A DNA stretch of 64,000 nucleotides from Flavobacterium erciyesense (GCF_018069925.1 NZ_JAGPXB010000002.1:124001-188000); one strand, 5' to 3'; positions 16,087 through 26,032 are shown, counted from the first letter of the stretch. Numbers and translations: made by a program. Notes: generated by a model from the sequence alone, not told the origin.

Positions 16087-16337
16087 TTCCCGAAAATATC
16101 AAATTAATTTTAATAAATGTAAAATCAAGTTCTATTTTTTTGGAGGAGTTGTTGGAGATTGTCCACTGGAATCCCCTCCGCTCCCGCCCGTTTCACTGGC
16201 AACAATTTGAGTGGCAGCAACTGGGGAATTTTACATTAAATACAATTATTAAAAAACATCAGTTCGACGCAAGGCGAACAATTGTTCTTTCACGAAGTAT
16301 TATGGAAATGGTTCTTCATCACATTTAAAACCGAACA

Positions 16338-17618
16338 CTATTTTCTCCACAAAATCTTTCGGAAATAAACTAAGAGCACAACAAAATACAGGAAGTTATC
16401 CAGAGCTTGTGCCATCACTACACCTTTTAAGCCATAAATATTCATTAAAAAATAACTGCTCAAATACAAAAACAGCAGTGACAGGAACTCTGAAACCAAA
16501 AATGCAACTGTATGTTTTTTTGCAAAAAATTGATAACCCAAAATAAGTGCTGCAACTTTGAAAATATCACCAAGCAATTGCAAAAAAAACAAATCGGCAA
16601 CAGGTTTAAAGCTTGGCGCAAATAAGAATTGAATGATAAAATCGCGACATAAAAAAATCACAAAAACCATCACTATGAATACGGGCAGAATAGTTTGGTA
16701 AAAATTCCGAAAAATGAGTTTAGAGTCTGCTTTTGATTTTGCCTGAGCTAATTTTGGAAAATAATAAATACTTACAATTGAAGTAACAAATAACATGTAG
16801 TAACTGGCTATACGCCCCATCGTTTCCCAATAACCCGCTTGCTCCAATCCCAGCGAAAGAACAATTTCTTTACGGATTATCAAATACACAAACGGACTTG
16901 CAACAGCAGCAAACAGTGCCATAATTGAGTAACTTGACAAGCTTTTCAGAATCGTAAAATCAAAATATCGCATGGAAAACAATGCTCCAATCTGAACCAC
17001 TTTTGGCATCAAAAGCATAGTAACCAAAAACCAAATTGCAGGCACAAGTGCAACCAACAATACTGCTCCCGAAGTTATATAATGGTAAATCAAATATACA
17101 GCAAGCAAAACACTAGCACTATTACCGGCAATAGCAACGCCCAAAACTCGTTTGTAAAAACCCAATCCATTTGCTATTGCAACCCAAATCAAAGACAAAG
17201 CATACCATGGCAAACTAAGTGCGACAACTTTAAACACAAATTCGTACCGAACTGAAGAACCAAAAACGACTGTATTCCAATAGGAGGCGAAACAAAACAA
17301 CACGATTCCGATAATTATTGACACAAGCATCAAAGTAAAACTGACAGTGAACGCCATCTTTTTAAGGTAGAAGGAGTCATTTTCATTTTCGGCGGTATAT
17401 TTCACTACTCCGTTTTGAAAACCTAATGTCGAAATTCCTTCTAAAGCACTAAAAAATACTCTAAAATTCCCTACTAAACCCATACCGCTTGGCCCCACAA
17501 AAACAGCCAATAATTTTGAAGTAATTAAGCCTGAAATTATCTTTACAAAAACACTTAAACTATTTAATGACAATAGTTTTATAAATTTACTTTTAGCTAT
17601 TTTATGCAAAAACAACAT
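16338..17618 (-). CDS. O-antigen/polysaccharide flippase (Wzx-like)
   Basis: A membrane protein of 426 residues with about twelve hydrophobic segments and the polysaccharide-synthase/Wzx pattern. The start (LISGLITSKLLAVFVGPSG, then the GNF and GFQNG region) is typical of lipid-III/O-antigen flippases. It should move lipid-linked oligosaccharides across the inner membrane. It is the last gene of a leftward cluster, one base after the sugar aminotransferase gene, so the two work on the same glycan. The exact polymer cannot be told. Confidence 0.85.
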   Translation of the reverse strand: MLFLHKIAKSKFIKLLSLNSLSVFVKIISGLITSKLLAVFVGPSGMGLVGNFRVFFSALEGISTLGFQNGVVKYTAENENDSFYLKKMAFTVSFTLMLVSIIIGIVLFCFASYWNTVVFGSSVRYEFVFKVVALSLPWYALSLIWVAIANGLGFYKRVLGVAIAGNSASVLLAVYLIYHYITSGAVLLVALVPAIWFLVTMLLMPKVVQIGALFSMRYFDFTILKSLSSYSIMALFAAVASPFVYLIIRKEIVLSLGLEQAGYWETMGRIASYYMLFVTSIVSIYYFPKLAQAKSKADSKLIFRNFYQTILPVFIVMVFVIFLCRDFIIQFLFAPSFKPVADLFFLQLLGDIFKVAALILGYQFFAKKHTVAFLVSEFLSLLFLYLSSYFLMNIYGLKGVVMAQALDNFLYFVVLLVYFRKILWRK

Positions 17619-17619
17619 C

Positions 17620-18732
17620 TTAGTAACGGTTTATAACTGCAATAATTTCGCTTATTTCCTCAAAAGTTAGCACAGGACTTATCGGCAAACTGAGTACTTC
17701 ATGAGCTAATTTTTCAGTAATTGGAAGTGAAAGATGACGGAATTCTGACAAGGCTTTTTGATGGTGTACCGGAACAGGATAATGTATGACTGTTTCAATG
17801 CCATTCTGCTGCAAATAGTTGTGAAAACCAGCCCTATCCGCTGTGCGAACGACAAACAAATGATACACATGTGGCGGTAAGTTTCCCATTTCGTCTACTC
17901 CTTCGGGAAGTATTATTTTAGGATTTTTAATTTCTGCTAAGTAGCGTTTGGCAATTGCACGGCGACTTGCATTGCTTTTATCCAAATAAGGCAATTTCAC
18001 ATTTAAAAAGGCAGCTTGTACCTCATCTAATCGAGAATTTATACCCGCTAAATCATGAATGTATTTGGTATGAGAGCCATAATTGCGTAGTGCTTTAATA
18101 CAATCTGCTAGTTCAGCATCCGTAGTAACAACTGCTCCTCCATCGCCTAATGCGCCTAAATTTTTACCGGGATAAAAGCTGTAGGCAGCAACAGTAGTAT
18201 TTTTATTGAATTGCATCTCTGGGGCAGATAATACGCCATGGGATTGAGCTGCATCTTCAATGACTAACAAATTATTAGCTTTTGCGATGGCACGAATTTT
18301 ATCCATATCAGCTAATCGACCATACAAATGAACAACCAAAATCGCTTTGGCGGAAGCCGAAATTTTATTTTGCAAATCGATAGGATCTATTGTGAAAGTT
18401 TGAATATTTGGCTCTACTAAAATTGGTACTAAACCAGCTTGCTTTATGGCCAATACACTCGCAATGTACGTATGCGCAGGAACCAAAACGGAATCGCCTT
18501 TTTTCAATTTACCCAAAGCAATGTAAGCTTCAAAAATGAGTACTAATGCGTCAAATCCATTTCCGACGCCTACGCAAAAAGGGACACTACAATAGACGGC
18601 AAATTTAGTCTCAAATTCCTGAACTTGATTTCCCAAAACGTACCAACCACTATCTAAAACAGTCGCTAAATTTTCTTGAAAAGCCAAATGATAAGGCTCA
18701 TTTATTTTTTTTAAGTCTAAAAATTTAATCAT
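17620..18732 (-). CDS. DegT/DnrJ/EryC1/StrS-family sugar aminotransferase
   Basis: A PLP enzyme of about 370 residues. I choose ATG 18732 (MIKFLDLKKIN), which matches the usual family start, over an in-frame start at 18741. The PLP lysine is K190 in SFYPGKNLGALGDGG, and the EDAAQSHG motif supplies the ring-binding Asp. The sequence looks most like FdtB/QdtB/WecE-type enzymes that aminate dTDP- or UDP-4(3)-keto-6-deoxy sugars. It overlaps the upstream acyltransferase-like gene by 8 bases and abuts the flippase gene. This supports a role in making an amino sugar for a surface glycan. Confidence 0.88.
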   Translation of the reverse strand: MIKFLDLKKINEPYHLAFQENLATVLDSGWYVLGNQVQEFETKFAVYCSVPFCVGVGNGFDALVLIFEAYIALGKLKKGDSVLVPAHTYIASVLAIKQAGLVPILVEPNIQTFTIDPIDLQNKISASAKAILVVHLYGRLADMDKIRAIAKANNLLVIEDAAQSHGVLSAPEMQFNKNTTVAAYSFYPGKNLGALGDGGAVVTTDAELADCIKALRNYGSHTKYIHDLAGINSRLDEVQAAFLNVKLPYLDKSNASRRAIAKRYLAEIKNPKIILPEGVDEMGNLPPHVYHLFVVRTADRAGFHNYLQQNGIETVIHYPVPVHHQKALSEFRHLSLPITEKLAHEVLSLPISPVLTFEEISEIIAVINRY

Positions 18733-19726
18733 GATCAGCATTTTTAGAGACTGTAAAATAATCCATCAAAAGTTCATGCGACAATGTTTCGCATTCATAA
18801 AAATCATGCACAATGGCGCTTGCTCCAAAACTCTCCTTCCAGTAACTTAAACCTTCATTTAAATGCAAACCATTTGACTCGGTTGAAATACCAAAGTCAA
18901 AAAAACGTTTTTCTGCGTAAACTTCTGTTAGTAAATAATGGTACAAAAAATCTAAACTGCCTAAATTCATTCCCTTTTCATATTTCGAAATATATTGGCA
19001 ATGCGCAGCGGTTTCTGTTTCAAAAATTGTTGTTCCTGCCACAATCACTCCTTCGTAATAAACATTAAACTGACGAATAGCTTGAGGAAAACAACTTTTT
19101 AAATAGTGTATTTCGTTTAGAGTGTGCACTGGCTCAACTTGGTGTCTTTGTTCAAGGTTTGGCACTAGTATTTCGTTCCAAAAAGCAGTAAAATCTTGCT
19201 CCTCTTTAACCACTAATTGATGTTGTTTGGCACGTAGCAAACCTCTCTTACGTATTTTAGATAATGCAAAGCCAGCAGAACAGTCAATCACAGCCAAAAC
19301 ATCTCTCCTTATAAGCGTAGCTTTGGTCAAAAACAGTGCGTATTGCAATTCCTCAGCTGGTTTTTTATGATAGATTGAAGGCAGGGTTTTTATCTGTAAA
19401 GTGCTAACTCCTTCAGATTCCAGATGTTTCAAAATAGCGGCAAATGCAGCGATTACTGATGTTAATTTACAAGAATCTTTATAAACCAAACCTCCATAAG
19501 TTAAACCTTGATGCGAAAAAACAGTGGTTTCATTTCGGTTGGCCGGCAAAAGAGCTACTAATAGATCTGATTGATAAACCATAAGAGAACAATCAGAAAA
19601 CCGCTCTTTATGGTATTCCATAAAATTTCGGTGAAATAAAAAGGTAGCATTTTTTGCTCCCGAAACAAATTCGTTCCAGATCTCAAAATCAGTTTGTTGA
19701 TATGCTTTTACCGTGTAGTTTTTCAC
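18725..19726 (-). CDS. GNAT/FemAB-like acyltransferase
   Basis: I choose GTG 19726 (333 residues, starting VKNYTVKAYQQ). The longer frame from 19792 would run into the preceding gene and has an unlikely N-terminus. The protein has the doubled GNAT fold seen in FemAB and BioF2-like acyltransferases. The recognisable C-terminal region (GTTIFETETAAHCQYISKY, then DFGISTE and the LSYWKESFGA ending) is shared with proteins encoded in flavobacterial glycan clusters. It probably acylates the amino sugar made by the next enzyme, or aminoacylates a glycan; the substrate is unknown. Confidence 0.75.
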   Translation of the reverse strand: MKNYTVKAYQQTDFEIWNEFVSGAKNATFLFHRNFMEYHKERFSDCSLMVYQSDLLVALLPANRNETTVFSHQGLTYGGLVYKDSCKLTSVIAAFAAILKHLESEGVSTLQIKTLPSIYHKKPAEELQYALFLTKATLIRRDVLAVIDCSAGFALSKIRKRGLLRAKQHQLVVKEEQDFTAFWNEILVPNLEQRHQVEPVHTLNEIHYLKSCFPQAIRQFNVYYEGVIVAGTTIFETETAAHCQYISKYEKGMNLGSLDFLYHYLLTEVYAEKRFFDFGISTESNGLHLNEGLSYWKESFGASAIVHDFYECETLSHELLMDYFTVSKNADHD

Positions 19727-19761
19727 CCTAAATTTTTCTTGACTGTGAAAGTAGTTAATTT

Positions 19762-20364
19762 TTACTGATTTTCGAAAGCAGGTAAATACCATTTGAACTT
19801 TACTGCCATCAATCGCAAAGAAATAATTATTGACGAACTCAATAGATACAGCACATCATTTTCTAAATTCATCGTTCTCAAAACGAAAAAAAGAACACCT
19901 CCCACAATACAAAGGGTAGCATAAATTTCTCGTCGAAAAATCACTGGAATTTCATTGCACAAAATATCTCGAATTACGCCACCAAAACAGGCAGTCATAG
20001 TTCCTAACGCGACGCAAATTACAGGATGCAAACCTATTTCAAGACCTTTTTCGAGACCTATCAAAGTAAAAACACCAAGCCCGATGGTATCAAATAAAAA
20101 AAGAGATTTTCGTAATTTATCTAGTTTTTTTCGAAAAATGATAGCCAAAACAAATCCGATGAAAATCACGTAAACATATTTTAAATCGAGCATCCATCCT
20201 ACTGGAGTTCTCCCAATTAACACATCGCGTAAAGTCCCGCCGCCAACTGCCGTAACGAATGCAATGATAAAAACTCCAAACGGATCAAGCTTTTTACTCA
20301 TTGCCGTTAAAGCGCCTGACATGGCAAAGGCCATTGTACCAATAATGTCTAGAAAATGAAACAT
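19762..20364 (-). CDS. Trimeric intracellular cation (TRIC) channel family protein
   Basis: A membrane protein of 200 residues, starting at ATG 20364 (MFHFLDIIG); the promoter at 20383-20390 rules out the longer frame from 20400. It is built of two repeats of three membrane helices plus a seventh. Each repeat has the family signature: GGGTLRDVLIG in the first and GGVIRDILCN in the second. The family (UPF0126/YadS) is a bacterial relative of TRIC potassium channels. It lies 35 bases before the acyltransferase gene, so it may share the transcript. Confidence 0.9.
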   Translation of the reverse strand: MFHFLDIIGTMAFAMSGALTAMSKKLDPFGVFIIAFVTAVGGGTLRDVLIGRTPVGWMLDLKYVYVIFIGFVLAIIFRKKLDKLRKSLFLFDTIGLGVFTLIGLEKGLEIGLHPVICVALGTMTACFGGVIRDILCNEIPVIFRREIYATLCIVGGVLFFVLRTMNLENDVLYLLSSSIIISLRLMAVKFKWYLPAFENQ

Positions 20365-20382
20365 AGTTGTAAAGGATTTGGA

Positions 20383-20390
20383 CAAAAATA
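20383..20390 (-). promoter_or_regulatory. TAnnTTTG promoter for the TRIC gene
   Basis: Reads TATTTTTG on the minus strand, an exact -7 match, 18 bases upstream of ATG 20364. It supports the shorter start. Confidence 0.6.
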
Positions 20391-20490
20391 CAGAAAACAC
20401 CGCTAATTGATCCTATTAACACCATCAATTAATCCGTAATTAAGAAACAAATAAATGCCATATTTTCCTAAAAACTGCCAATTCTCTCTG

Positions 20491-20498
20491 TATCTTTG
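20491..20498 (+). promoter_or_regulatory. TAnnTTTG promoter for the SpoU methyltransferase
   Basis: TATCTTTG, an exact match, followed 28 bases later by the in-frame TTG at 20527. It lies inside the frame that starts at ATG 20455, so that start would precede the transcript. Confidence 0.6.
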
Positions 20499-20526
20499 TA
20501 CTTGCAAATTTAATCGTGAAAAAGCC

Positions 20527-21312
20527 TTGAAACACATTACTTCTATTCAAAATCCGTACATTAAAACGCTCGTGCAATTGCAAGAAAAAGCAAAAACGCG
20601 CAAACAAACTGGCACTTTTTTAATGGAAGGAAAGCGCGAAATTAGCATTGCTGTAAAAGGCGGTTACGAATTGATTACGGTATTATTTGTCCCTGAAATT
20701 TGCGCCGAATCTGAAATCGTTGCTTTCTATGGAGATGCCGAATTGATTTCGATTACTAAAGAAGTGTATCAGAAATTAGCTTACCGCGATACTACCGAAG
20801 GTATTTTGGCTGTAGCCAAAACCAAGTCCATGCAATTAAAGGATTTGAAATTATCTAAAAACCCATTGATTCTGGTAGCCGAAGCTCCTGAAAAGCCAGG
20901 AAACATTGGTGCTTTACTACGCACCGCAGATGCCGCTAATTTAGATGCTGTCTTGATTGCCAATCCAAAAAGCGATTTGTACAATCCAAATATCGTTCGT
21001 TCAAGTGTAGGCTGCTTATTCACCAATCAAATTGCAACAGGAACTACAACAGAAATTATTGCATATTTAAAAGAGCATAACATCAATTTTTATTGTGCCA
21101 CTTTACAAAATTCAACCGCATACCATACCCAAGATTACACATCCGCAACAGCTTTGGTGGTAGGTACAGAAGCAACTGGACTTACCCAGGAATGGCGCGA
21201 AGCTGCAACGCAAAATATTATTATACCCATGCAAGGCGAAATCGATTCAATGAACGTATCAGTTGCAGCGGCAATTTTAATTTTTGAAGCCAAAAGACAA
21301 AGAGGATTTTAA
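20527..21312 (+). CDS. TrmH/SpoU-family RNA 2'-O-methyltransferase
   Basis: The start is set to TTG 20527 (261 residues, KHITSIQNPYIK), because the likely promoter lies downstream of ATG 20455 and this N-terminus matches the family. An N-terminal substrate-binding domain (~residues 1-95) is followed by the SPOUT knot domain. The three motifs are visible: PEKPGNIGALLRTADA, VVGTEATGL and IDSMNVSVAAAILIFEA. It transfers methyl from SAM to a ribose 2'-OH in rRNA or tRNA; the exact nucleotide is not predictable. It reads the same way as the thioesterase-RSH-Fur-PurA genes that follow. Confidence 0.88.
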   Translation: MKHITSIQNPYIKTLVQLQEKAKTRKQTGTFLMEGKREISIAVKGGYELITVLFVPEICAESEIVAFYGDAELISITKEVYQKLAYRDTTEGILAVAKTKSMQLKDLKLSKNPLILVAEAPEKPGNIGALLRTADAANLDAVLIANPKSDLYNPNIVRSSVGCLFTNQIATGTTTEIIAYLKEHNINFYCATLQNSTAYHTQDYTSATALVVGTEATGLTQEWREAATQNIIIPMQGEIDSMNVSVAAAILIFEAKRQRGF

Positions 21313-21380
21313 ATTGCTAGCCATAAACCTAATATCAAAGAAGAAATCTCTCAGCAAATAACCCAATCACAAGCAACAAA

Positions 21381-21782
21381 ATGAATCTAGAAGAAAGAAT
21401 TTCACAAGCTGAAACAAGAATTTTTAAAACCGTTTTCCCAAGCACAACAAACCATTACGATACTTTATTTGGAGGGACGGCCATGTTGATGATGGATGAA
21501 GTAGCATTTATAGCCGCTACCCGATTTACCAGAAAAAGATGTGTTACAGTTTCGTCTGACAGAATCGATTTTAAAAAACCTATTCCTGCTGGTACGATTG
21601 TGGAACTTGTTGGGAAAGTATCTAAAATAGGTAATACTAGTTTAGATGTGAAAGTGGATATTTACATTGAGCAAATGTATAGCAACCACAGAGAAAAAGC
21701 CATATCTGGTAATTTTACTTTTGTTGCATTAGATGAAAACAAAAAACCGATTCGTATTCTCGACAATAATGACACTATTTAA
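21381..21782 (+). CDS. Acyl-CoA thioesterase (hotdog fold, YciA/ACOT type)
   Basis: A protein of 133 residues with a single hotdog domain. The GGTAMLMMDEVAFIAATRF helix holds the catalytic Asp of the cytosolic acyl-CoA hydrolase group, and VTVSSDRIDFKKPI matches the next conserved strand. Length is typical. It hydrolyses acyl-CoA to free acid and CoA in the cytoplasm; chain preference unknown. It sits between the methyltransferase and the RSH gene with no obvious functional link. Confidence 0.88.
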   Translation: MNLEERISQAETRIFKTVFPSTTNHYDTLFGGTAMLMMDEVAFIAATRFTRKRCVTVSSDRIDFKKPIPAGTIVELVGKVSKIGNTSLDVKVDIYIEQMYSNHREKAISGNFTFVALDENKKPIRILDNNDTI

Positions 21783-21849
21783 CTATTTATCTAGTTTTAA
21801 AACCTAAAATCTTCTTGCTTTTTTGATTAGTTATTGCTATTTTTAGAAA

Positions 21850-24090
21850 ATGAACCATGACGTTATGATAGAAATTGATATCGAGAGAGAAAATAAAGCG
21901 ATTGCGCAAGAATACAAAGAACTTTTACGCATTAGTTATCAAACTTTGACCGATGATGACAAAAAACTCATTCGAAAAGCTTTTGATGTATCTGTAGAGG
22001 CACACAAAGACCAACGTAGAAAATCTGGCGAAGCCTACATCTTCCACCCTATTGCCGTAGCAAAAATTGTTGCTTCTGAAATTGGTCTAGGCGCCACCTC
22101 AATTGCAGCTGCATTATTGCATGATGTTGTTGAGGACACACCTACTACCGTGCAAGATATTGAGCGTTTGTTCAATCCAAAAGTAGCGCAATTGGTTGAA
22201 GGATTGACCAAAATATCCTTGGTTCAAAAGGACCTAAATGCCTCTATGCAAGCCGAAAATTTCAGAAAAATGATCTTGACACTCAATGATGATGTTCGAG
22301 TGATTTTGATCAAATTGGCAGACCGTTTGCACAATATGCAAACAATGGATTCCATGCAAGAGGACAAACAAACTAAAATTGCATCTGAAACCTTATACAT
22401 ATACGCCCCATTAGCGCATCGTTTAGGGTTATACAATATTAAAACCAAACTAGAAGATTTAGGTTTAAAATACACTGAACCCGCTATTTACAATGAAATA
22501 GTGAGTAAAATTAAAGAAACTAAGGAGCAGCAAGACGCCTACATTGCTGATATCTCGGAAGTTTTAAAAGGATCTTTAGACAAAGAAGGAGTTGAATATA
22601 TGATCAAGGGCCGACCAAAATCAATTTATTCTATCCGCAGAAAAATGAAGGCCCAAAACGTAACCTTTGACGAGGTTTACGATAAATTTGCTTTACGAAT
22701 TGTGTACAAAGCCAATCCAAACGAGGAGAAATTTGTCGCTTGGAAAATTTACTCTATCGTTACGGATCATTATCGACCAAGTCCTAGTCGTTTGCGCGAT
22801 TGGATTTCTTCACCAAAAACTACGGGTTATGAAGCCTTGCACATCACTGTCATGGGACCAAAAGGACGTTGGGTTGAAGTACAAGTGCGTAGTGAACGTA
22901 TGGATGAGATTGCTGAAAAAGGTTATGCTGCTCATTACAAATATAAAAATGGTGCTACTGAAGAAAGTGGTTTAGATGTCTGGTTAAACCTTCTACGCGA
23001 AGCCTTAGAAAATTCAGAAACTAACGCTGTTGATTTTGTAGAAGATTTTAAAATGAATTTGTATTCAAAAGAAATCTTTGTGTTTACCCCAAAAGGTGAA
23101 ATCAAATCACTCCCAAAAGGAGCAACATCATTGGATTTCGCATTTGGGATTCACTCTGAAATTGGTATTCGCACCCGCGGAACTCGTGTAAATGGCAAAT
23201 TAGTTCCTTTAAACTTTGAGTTAAAAAGCGGCGATCAGGTAGAAGTAATCACTTCGCAACATCAAAAACCAACTATCAACTGGTTAGATTATGTAACAAC
23301 ATCGCGCGCCAAAACAAAAATTAAAAACGTTCTCAACGAGAATACCAAAAAGATTGGCGAGGAAGGAAAAGAATTGCTTACCAGAAAATTAAAGCACTTA
23401 AAAATCACGATGAGCGAACAAGTGGTTAATGAGTTGGTTAATTTTTTCAAACTAAAAACTAGTTTAGACTTGTTTTATCGCGTAGGTATTGGATCCATCG
23501 AAAACCAACAACTTAAGGATTATGCTTCGCAAAAAAGCAATTCAATTATCAACTTTTTCAAAAATAAAATCAAACGATCTGGCAGCAGTACCACATCAGA
23601 CGAAGACATTCATAAACCTGTTATTAGCAGTAATTATGATATGTTGGTTTTTGGAAAAGAACACGATAAACTTGACTATAAACTTTCGCCTTGTTGCAAC
23701 CCAATTCCGGGTGATGATGTTTTTGGTTTTGTTACCATAAATGAAGGTATCAAAGTGCATAAAAAAGATTGCCCGAACGCCATTGGGATGCAATCTAACT
23801 ACGCTTACCGCATCATGTCGGCTAAATGGATTGACTCGTCTCAAGAAGAATTCAAAGCCATCATTAACATAACAGGAATGGATGTTCTGGGCTTGACCAA
23901 TCAATTGACTAAAGTTATCTCCAATAACATGCACGTGAACATTCAAAGTATTGCGCTTAGCACCGATGCCGGAATTTTTGAAGGACAAGTGGCTGTAATT
24001 GTACAAAACAATACCATTTTGAAAAAATTAATTAGCAACATCAAAAAAATAGATGGTGTTGATAAAGTAACCCGAGAATACAAAACATAG
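21850..24090 (+). CDS. rsh: Bifunctional (p)ppGpp synthetase/hydrolase (RSH)
   Basis: A protein of 746 residues with full RelA/SpoT layout. The HD hydrolase domain has H66 and the HD pair H91/D92 (ALLHDVVEDT). The synthetase domain has GRPKSIYSIRRKM near residue 255 and GYEALHITV. A TGS domain follows (IFVFTPKGEIKSLPKGATSL), then a conserved CC motif (LSPCCNPIPGD) and a C-terminal ACT domain. The HD residues look intact, so it should both make and degrade (p)ppGpp during the stringent response. It could also begin at the Met six residues in. It is followed by fur and purA, a common order in Bacteroidota, and PurA is a known target of ppGpp. Confidence 0.95.
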   Translation: MNHDVMIEIDIERENKAIAQEYKELLRISYQTLTDDDKKLIRKAFDVSVEAHKDQRRKSGEAYIFHPIAVAKIVASEIGLGATSIAAALLHDVVEDTPTTVQDIERLFNPKVAQLVEGLTKISLVQKDLNASMQAENFRKMILTLNDDVRVILIKLADRLHNMQTMDSMQEDKQTKIASETLYIYAPLAHRLGLYNIKTKLEDLGLKYTEPAIYNEIVSKIKETKEQQDAYIADISEVLKGSLDKEGVEYMIKGRPKSIYSIRRKMKAQNVTFDEVYDKFALRIVYKANPNEEKFVAWKIYSIVTDHYRPSPSRLRDWISSPKTTGYEALHITVMGPKGRWVEVQVRSERMDEIAEKGYAAHYKYKNGATEESGLDVWLNLLREALENSETNAVDFVEDFKMNLYSKEIFVFTPKGEIKSLPKGATSLDFAFGIHSEIGIRTRGTRVNGKLVPLNFELKSGDQVEVITSQHQKPTINWLDYVTTSRAKTKIKNVLNENTKKIGEEGKELLTRKLKHLKITMSEQVVNELVNFFKLKTSLDLFYRVGIGSIENQQLKDYASQKSNSIINFFKNKIKRSGSSTTSDEDIHKPVISSNYDMLVFGKEHDKLDYKLSPCCNPIPGDDVFGFVTINEGIKVHKKDCPNAIGMQSNYAYRIMSAKWIDSSQEEFKAIINITGMDVLGLTNQLTKVISNNMHVNIQSIALSTDAGIFEGQVAVIVQNNTILKKLISNIKKIDGVDKVTREYKT

Positions 24091-24189
24091 CATCTAGAAA
24101 GTCTTTCTACATTCAATTAAAAAAATCTAGAAAAGCAGAAAATTAAAAACTAAACAAACGGGAAGTTTTAAACTTTGAACTAAAAAAAT

Positions 24190-24197
24190 TATCTTTG
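24190..24197 (+). promoter_or_regulatory. TAnnTTTG promoter for fur
   Basis: TATCTTTG, an exact match, ends only 7 bases before the ATG at 24205. Transcription would start almost at the start codon, giving a nearly leaderless message. Confidence 0.55.
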
Positions 24198-24204
24198 CGC
24201 GCAT

Positions 24205-24693
24205 ATGACACTCATTTCCACAGACAATACTAAAAACCAAGAAATTGTAAAAAATGTTTTTACAATGTACCTTGAAAAAAAAGGACACCGCAAGACTCCC
24301 GAGCGCTACGCGATCCTTCAAGAGATTTATGATAGCGAAGAACATTTTGATGTAGAAAATTTGTACATCAAGATGAAAAACAAAAACTATCGTGTCAGCA
24401 GAGCGACCTTATACAATACCATAGAATTACTTTTGGATTGTGCTTTGGTGCGCAAACATCAATTTGGACAAAATCAAGCACACTACGAAAAATCATATTT
24501 TGATAAGCAGCACGATCATATTATTATGACTGATACAGGCGAAGTAATTGAGTTTTGTGATCCAAGAATTCAGAGCATCAAAAAAACGATTGAAGATATT
24601 TTTGATATCGAAATAACTAATCACTCGCTTTACTTATACGGCAATAAAAGGCAAGCGCCAGTTTTGAACGAGGAAGATCGTACAGAAATTTAA
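24205..24693 (+). CDS. fur: Fur-family transcriptional regulator
   Basis: A protein of 162 residues with an N-terminal winged helix ([17 protein letters not shown], then [15 protein letters not shown]) and the Fur dimerisation domain. The [15 protein letters not shown] segment holds the regulatory metal-site histidines. The usual pair of CxxC structural zinc motifs is missing: only the single Cys of FCDP stands at the first position. It could be Fur, Zur or PerR; the fur symbol is by similarity. It is conserved between RSH and PurA in Bacteroidota. Confidence 0.85.
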   Translation: MTLISTDNTKNQEIVKNVFTMYLEKKGHRKTPERYAILQEIYDSEEHFDVENLYIKMKNKNYRVSRATLYNTIELLLDCALVRKHQFGQNQAHYEKSYFDKQHDHIIMTDTGEVIEFCDPRIQSIKKTIEDIFDIEITNHSLYLYGNKRQAPVLNEEDRTEI

Positions 24694-24720
24694 AAAAACT
24701 AACTACAAATAACATTTAGA

Positions 24721-25992
24721 ATGACAGTTGATTTATTACTAGGATTACAATGGGGAGATGAAGGAAAAGGAAAAATTGTGGATGTCTTAACTTCAAAATA
24801 TGACATTATTGCACGTTTTCAAGGTGGTCCAAATGCAGGACACACATTAGAATTTGACGGCATCAAACACGTCCTAAGAACTATTCCCTCAGGTATTTTT
24901 CATAAAACTGCCGTAAATATCATTGGAAACGGAGTGGTAATTGATCCTGTTGTTTTTCAAAAAGAAATTGAAGGTCTTGAAAAGTTTAATATTGACATCA
25001 AAAAGAAATTAATCATTTCGCGTAAAGCACACTTAATTTTACCAACACACCGCTTGCTTGATGCTGCCTCTGAGGCATCAAAAGGAAAAGCAAAAATTGG
25101 TTCTACATTAAAGGGTATTGGACCAACTTACATGGACAAAACAGGTAGAAACGGTTTGCGTGTAGGTGACATTGAATTGGAAGACTTTGCTGACCGTTAC
25201 AGAGCTTTGGCTGACAAGCACGAAGAAATGATTCAGTTTTACGATGTAGCTATTCAATACAATTTAGCCGAAATGGAAGCTGAGTTTTTTGAAGCTATCC
25301 AAGAACTTAAAAAATTAGATTTTATTGATAGCGAAGAGTACTTGCACCAAGCTCAAAAAGCAGGAAAATCAATTTTATGCGAAGGCGCTCAAGGTTCCTT
25401 GCTTGATGTTGATTTTGGTACTTATCCGTTTGTAACATCATCAAACACCACTGCTGCTGGAGCTTGTACAGGTTTAGGTATTGCACCAAACAAAATCAAA
25501 GAGGTTTACGGAATTTTCAAAGCTTACGTAACTCGTGTGGGTAGCGGACCGTTCCCTACAGAACTTTTTGATGAAGATGGAGCTACAATGGCAAGAGTAG
25601 GAAACGAATTCGGATCAGTTACTGGGCGTCAAAGACGTTGTGGATGGTTGGATTTAGTAGCTCTTAAATATGCTGTTCAAGTAAACGGTGTTACGCAATT
25701 AATGATGATGAAAGGTGATGTTTTATCTGGTTTCGAAACTTTAAAAGTGTGTACTTCTTACAATTATAAAGGTGAAAACATTGCGCATTTCCCATACAAC
25801 ATTGAGCCAGAAAATGTAACTCCTGTGTATCAAGAATTCAAAGGTTGGAAACAAGATTTAACAGGTATGACTACTTATGATGAACTACCAGTTGAATTAA
25901 AAGAATACATTGATTTTATTGAAAAAGAAATCGAAGTGCCAATCAAAATTGTTTCTGTTGGACCAGATAGAAAACAGACAATTTTAAAATAA
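24721..25992 (+). CDS. purA: Adenylosuccinate synthase
   Basis: A protein of 423 residues, the usual length. The GTP-binding loop GDEGKGK is at residues 12-18. GPNAGHT, CEGAQGSLLDVDFGTYPF and GRQRRCGWLD are the family signatures. It makes adenylosuccinate from IMP, aspartate and GTP, the first committed step to AMP. It is 27 bases after fur with no promoter motif of its own seen, so it may be cotranscribed with it. A clean terminator follows. Confidence 0.97.
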   Translation: MTVDLLLGLQWGDEGKGKIVDVLTSKYDIIARFQGGPNAGHTLEFDGIKHVLRTIPSGIFHKTAVNIIGNGVVIDPVVFQKEIEGLEKFNIDIKKKLIISRKAHLILPTHRLLDAASEASKGKAKIGSTLKGIGPTYMDKTGRNGLRVGDIELEDFADRYRALADKHEEMIQFYDVAIQYNLAEMEAEFFEAIQELKKLDFIDSEEYLHQAQKAGKSILCEGAQGSLLDVDFGTYPFVTSSNTTAAGACTGLGIAPNKIKEVYGIFKAYVTRVGSGPFPTELFDEDGATMARVGNEFGSVTGRQRRCGWLDLVALKYAVQVNGVTQLMMMKGDVLSGFETLKVCTSYNYKGENIAHFPYNIEPENVTPVYQEFKGWKQDLTGMTTYDELPVELKEYIDFIEKEIEVPIKIVSVGPDRKQTILK

Positions 25993-26004
25993 AAATACAA
26001 CAAG

Positions 26005-26032
26005 CGCTCTGAAATTCAGGGCGTTTTTTTTT
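26005..26032 (+). terminator. Terminator of purA
   Basis: CGCTCTGAA and TTCAGGGCG pair with one G-T around a one-base centre and run into nine T residues, 13 bases past the purA stop. Confidence 0.75.

Noticed and set aside
16140-16328. 62-codon plus-strand frame between the sensor kinase and flippase genes
   Set aside because: Unlike neighbouring genes in composition (Trp/His/Arg-rich), no signal or motif, and it lies in a GC-richer repeat-like stretch (GATTG...GGAATCCCCTCC) that may be a decayed intergenic element. The similarity to the 47257 element was too weak to call.
20455-20526. 24-residue N-terminal extension of the SpoU methyltransferase from ATG 20455
   Set aside because: The promoter motif at 20491 falls inside it, and the extension (Cys/Phe-rich) does not resemble the family.
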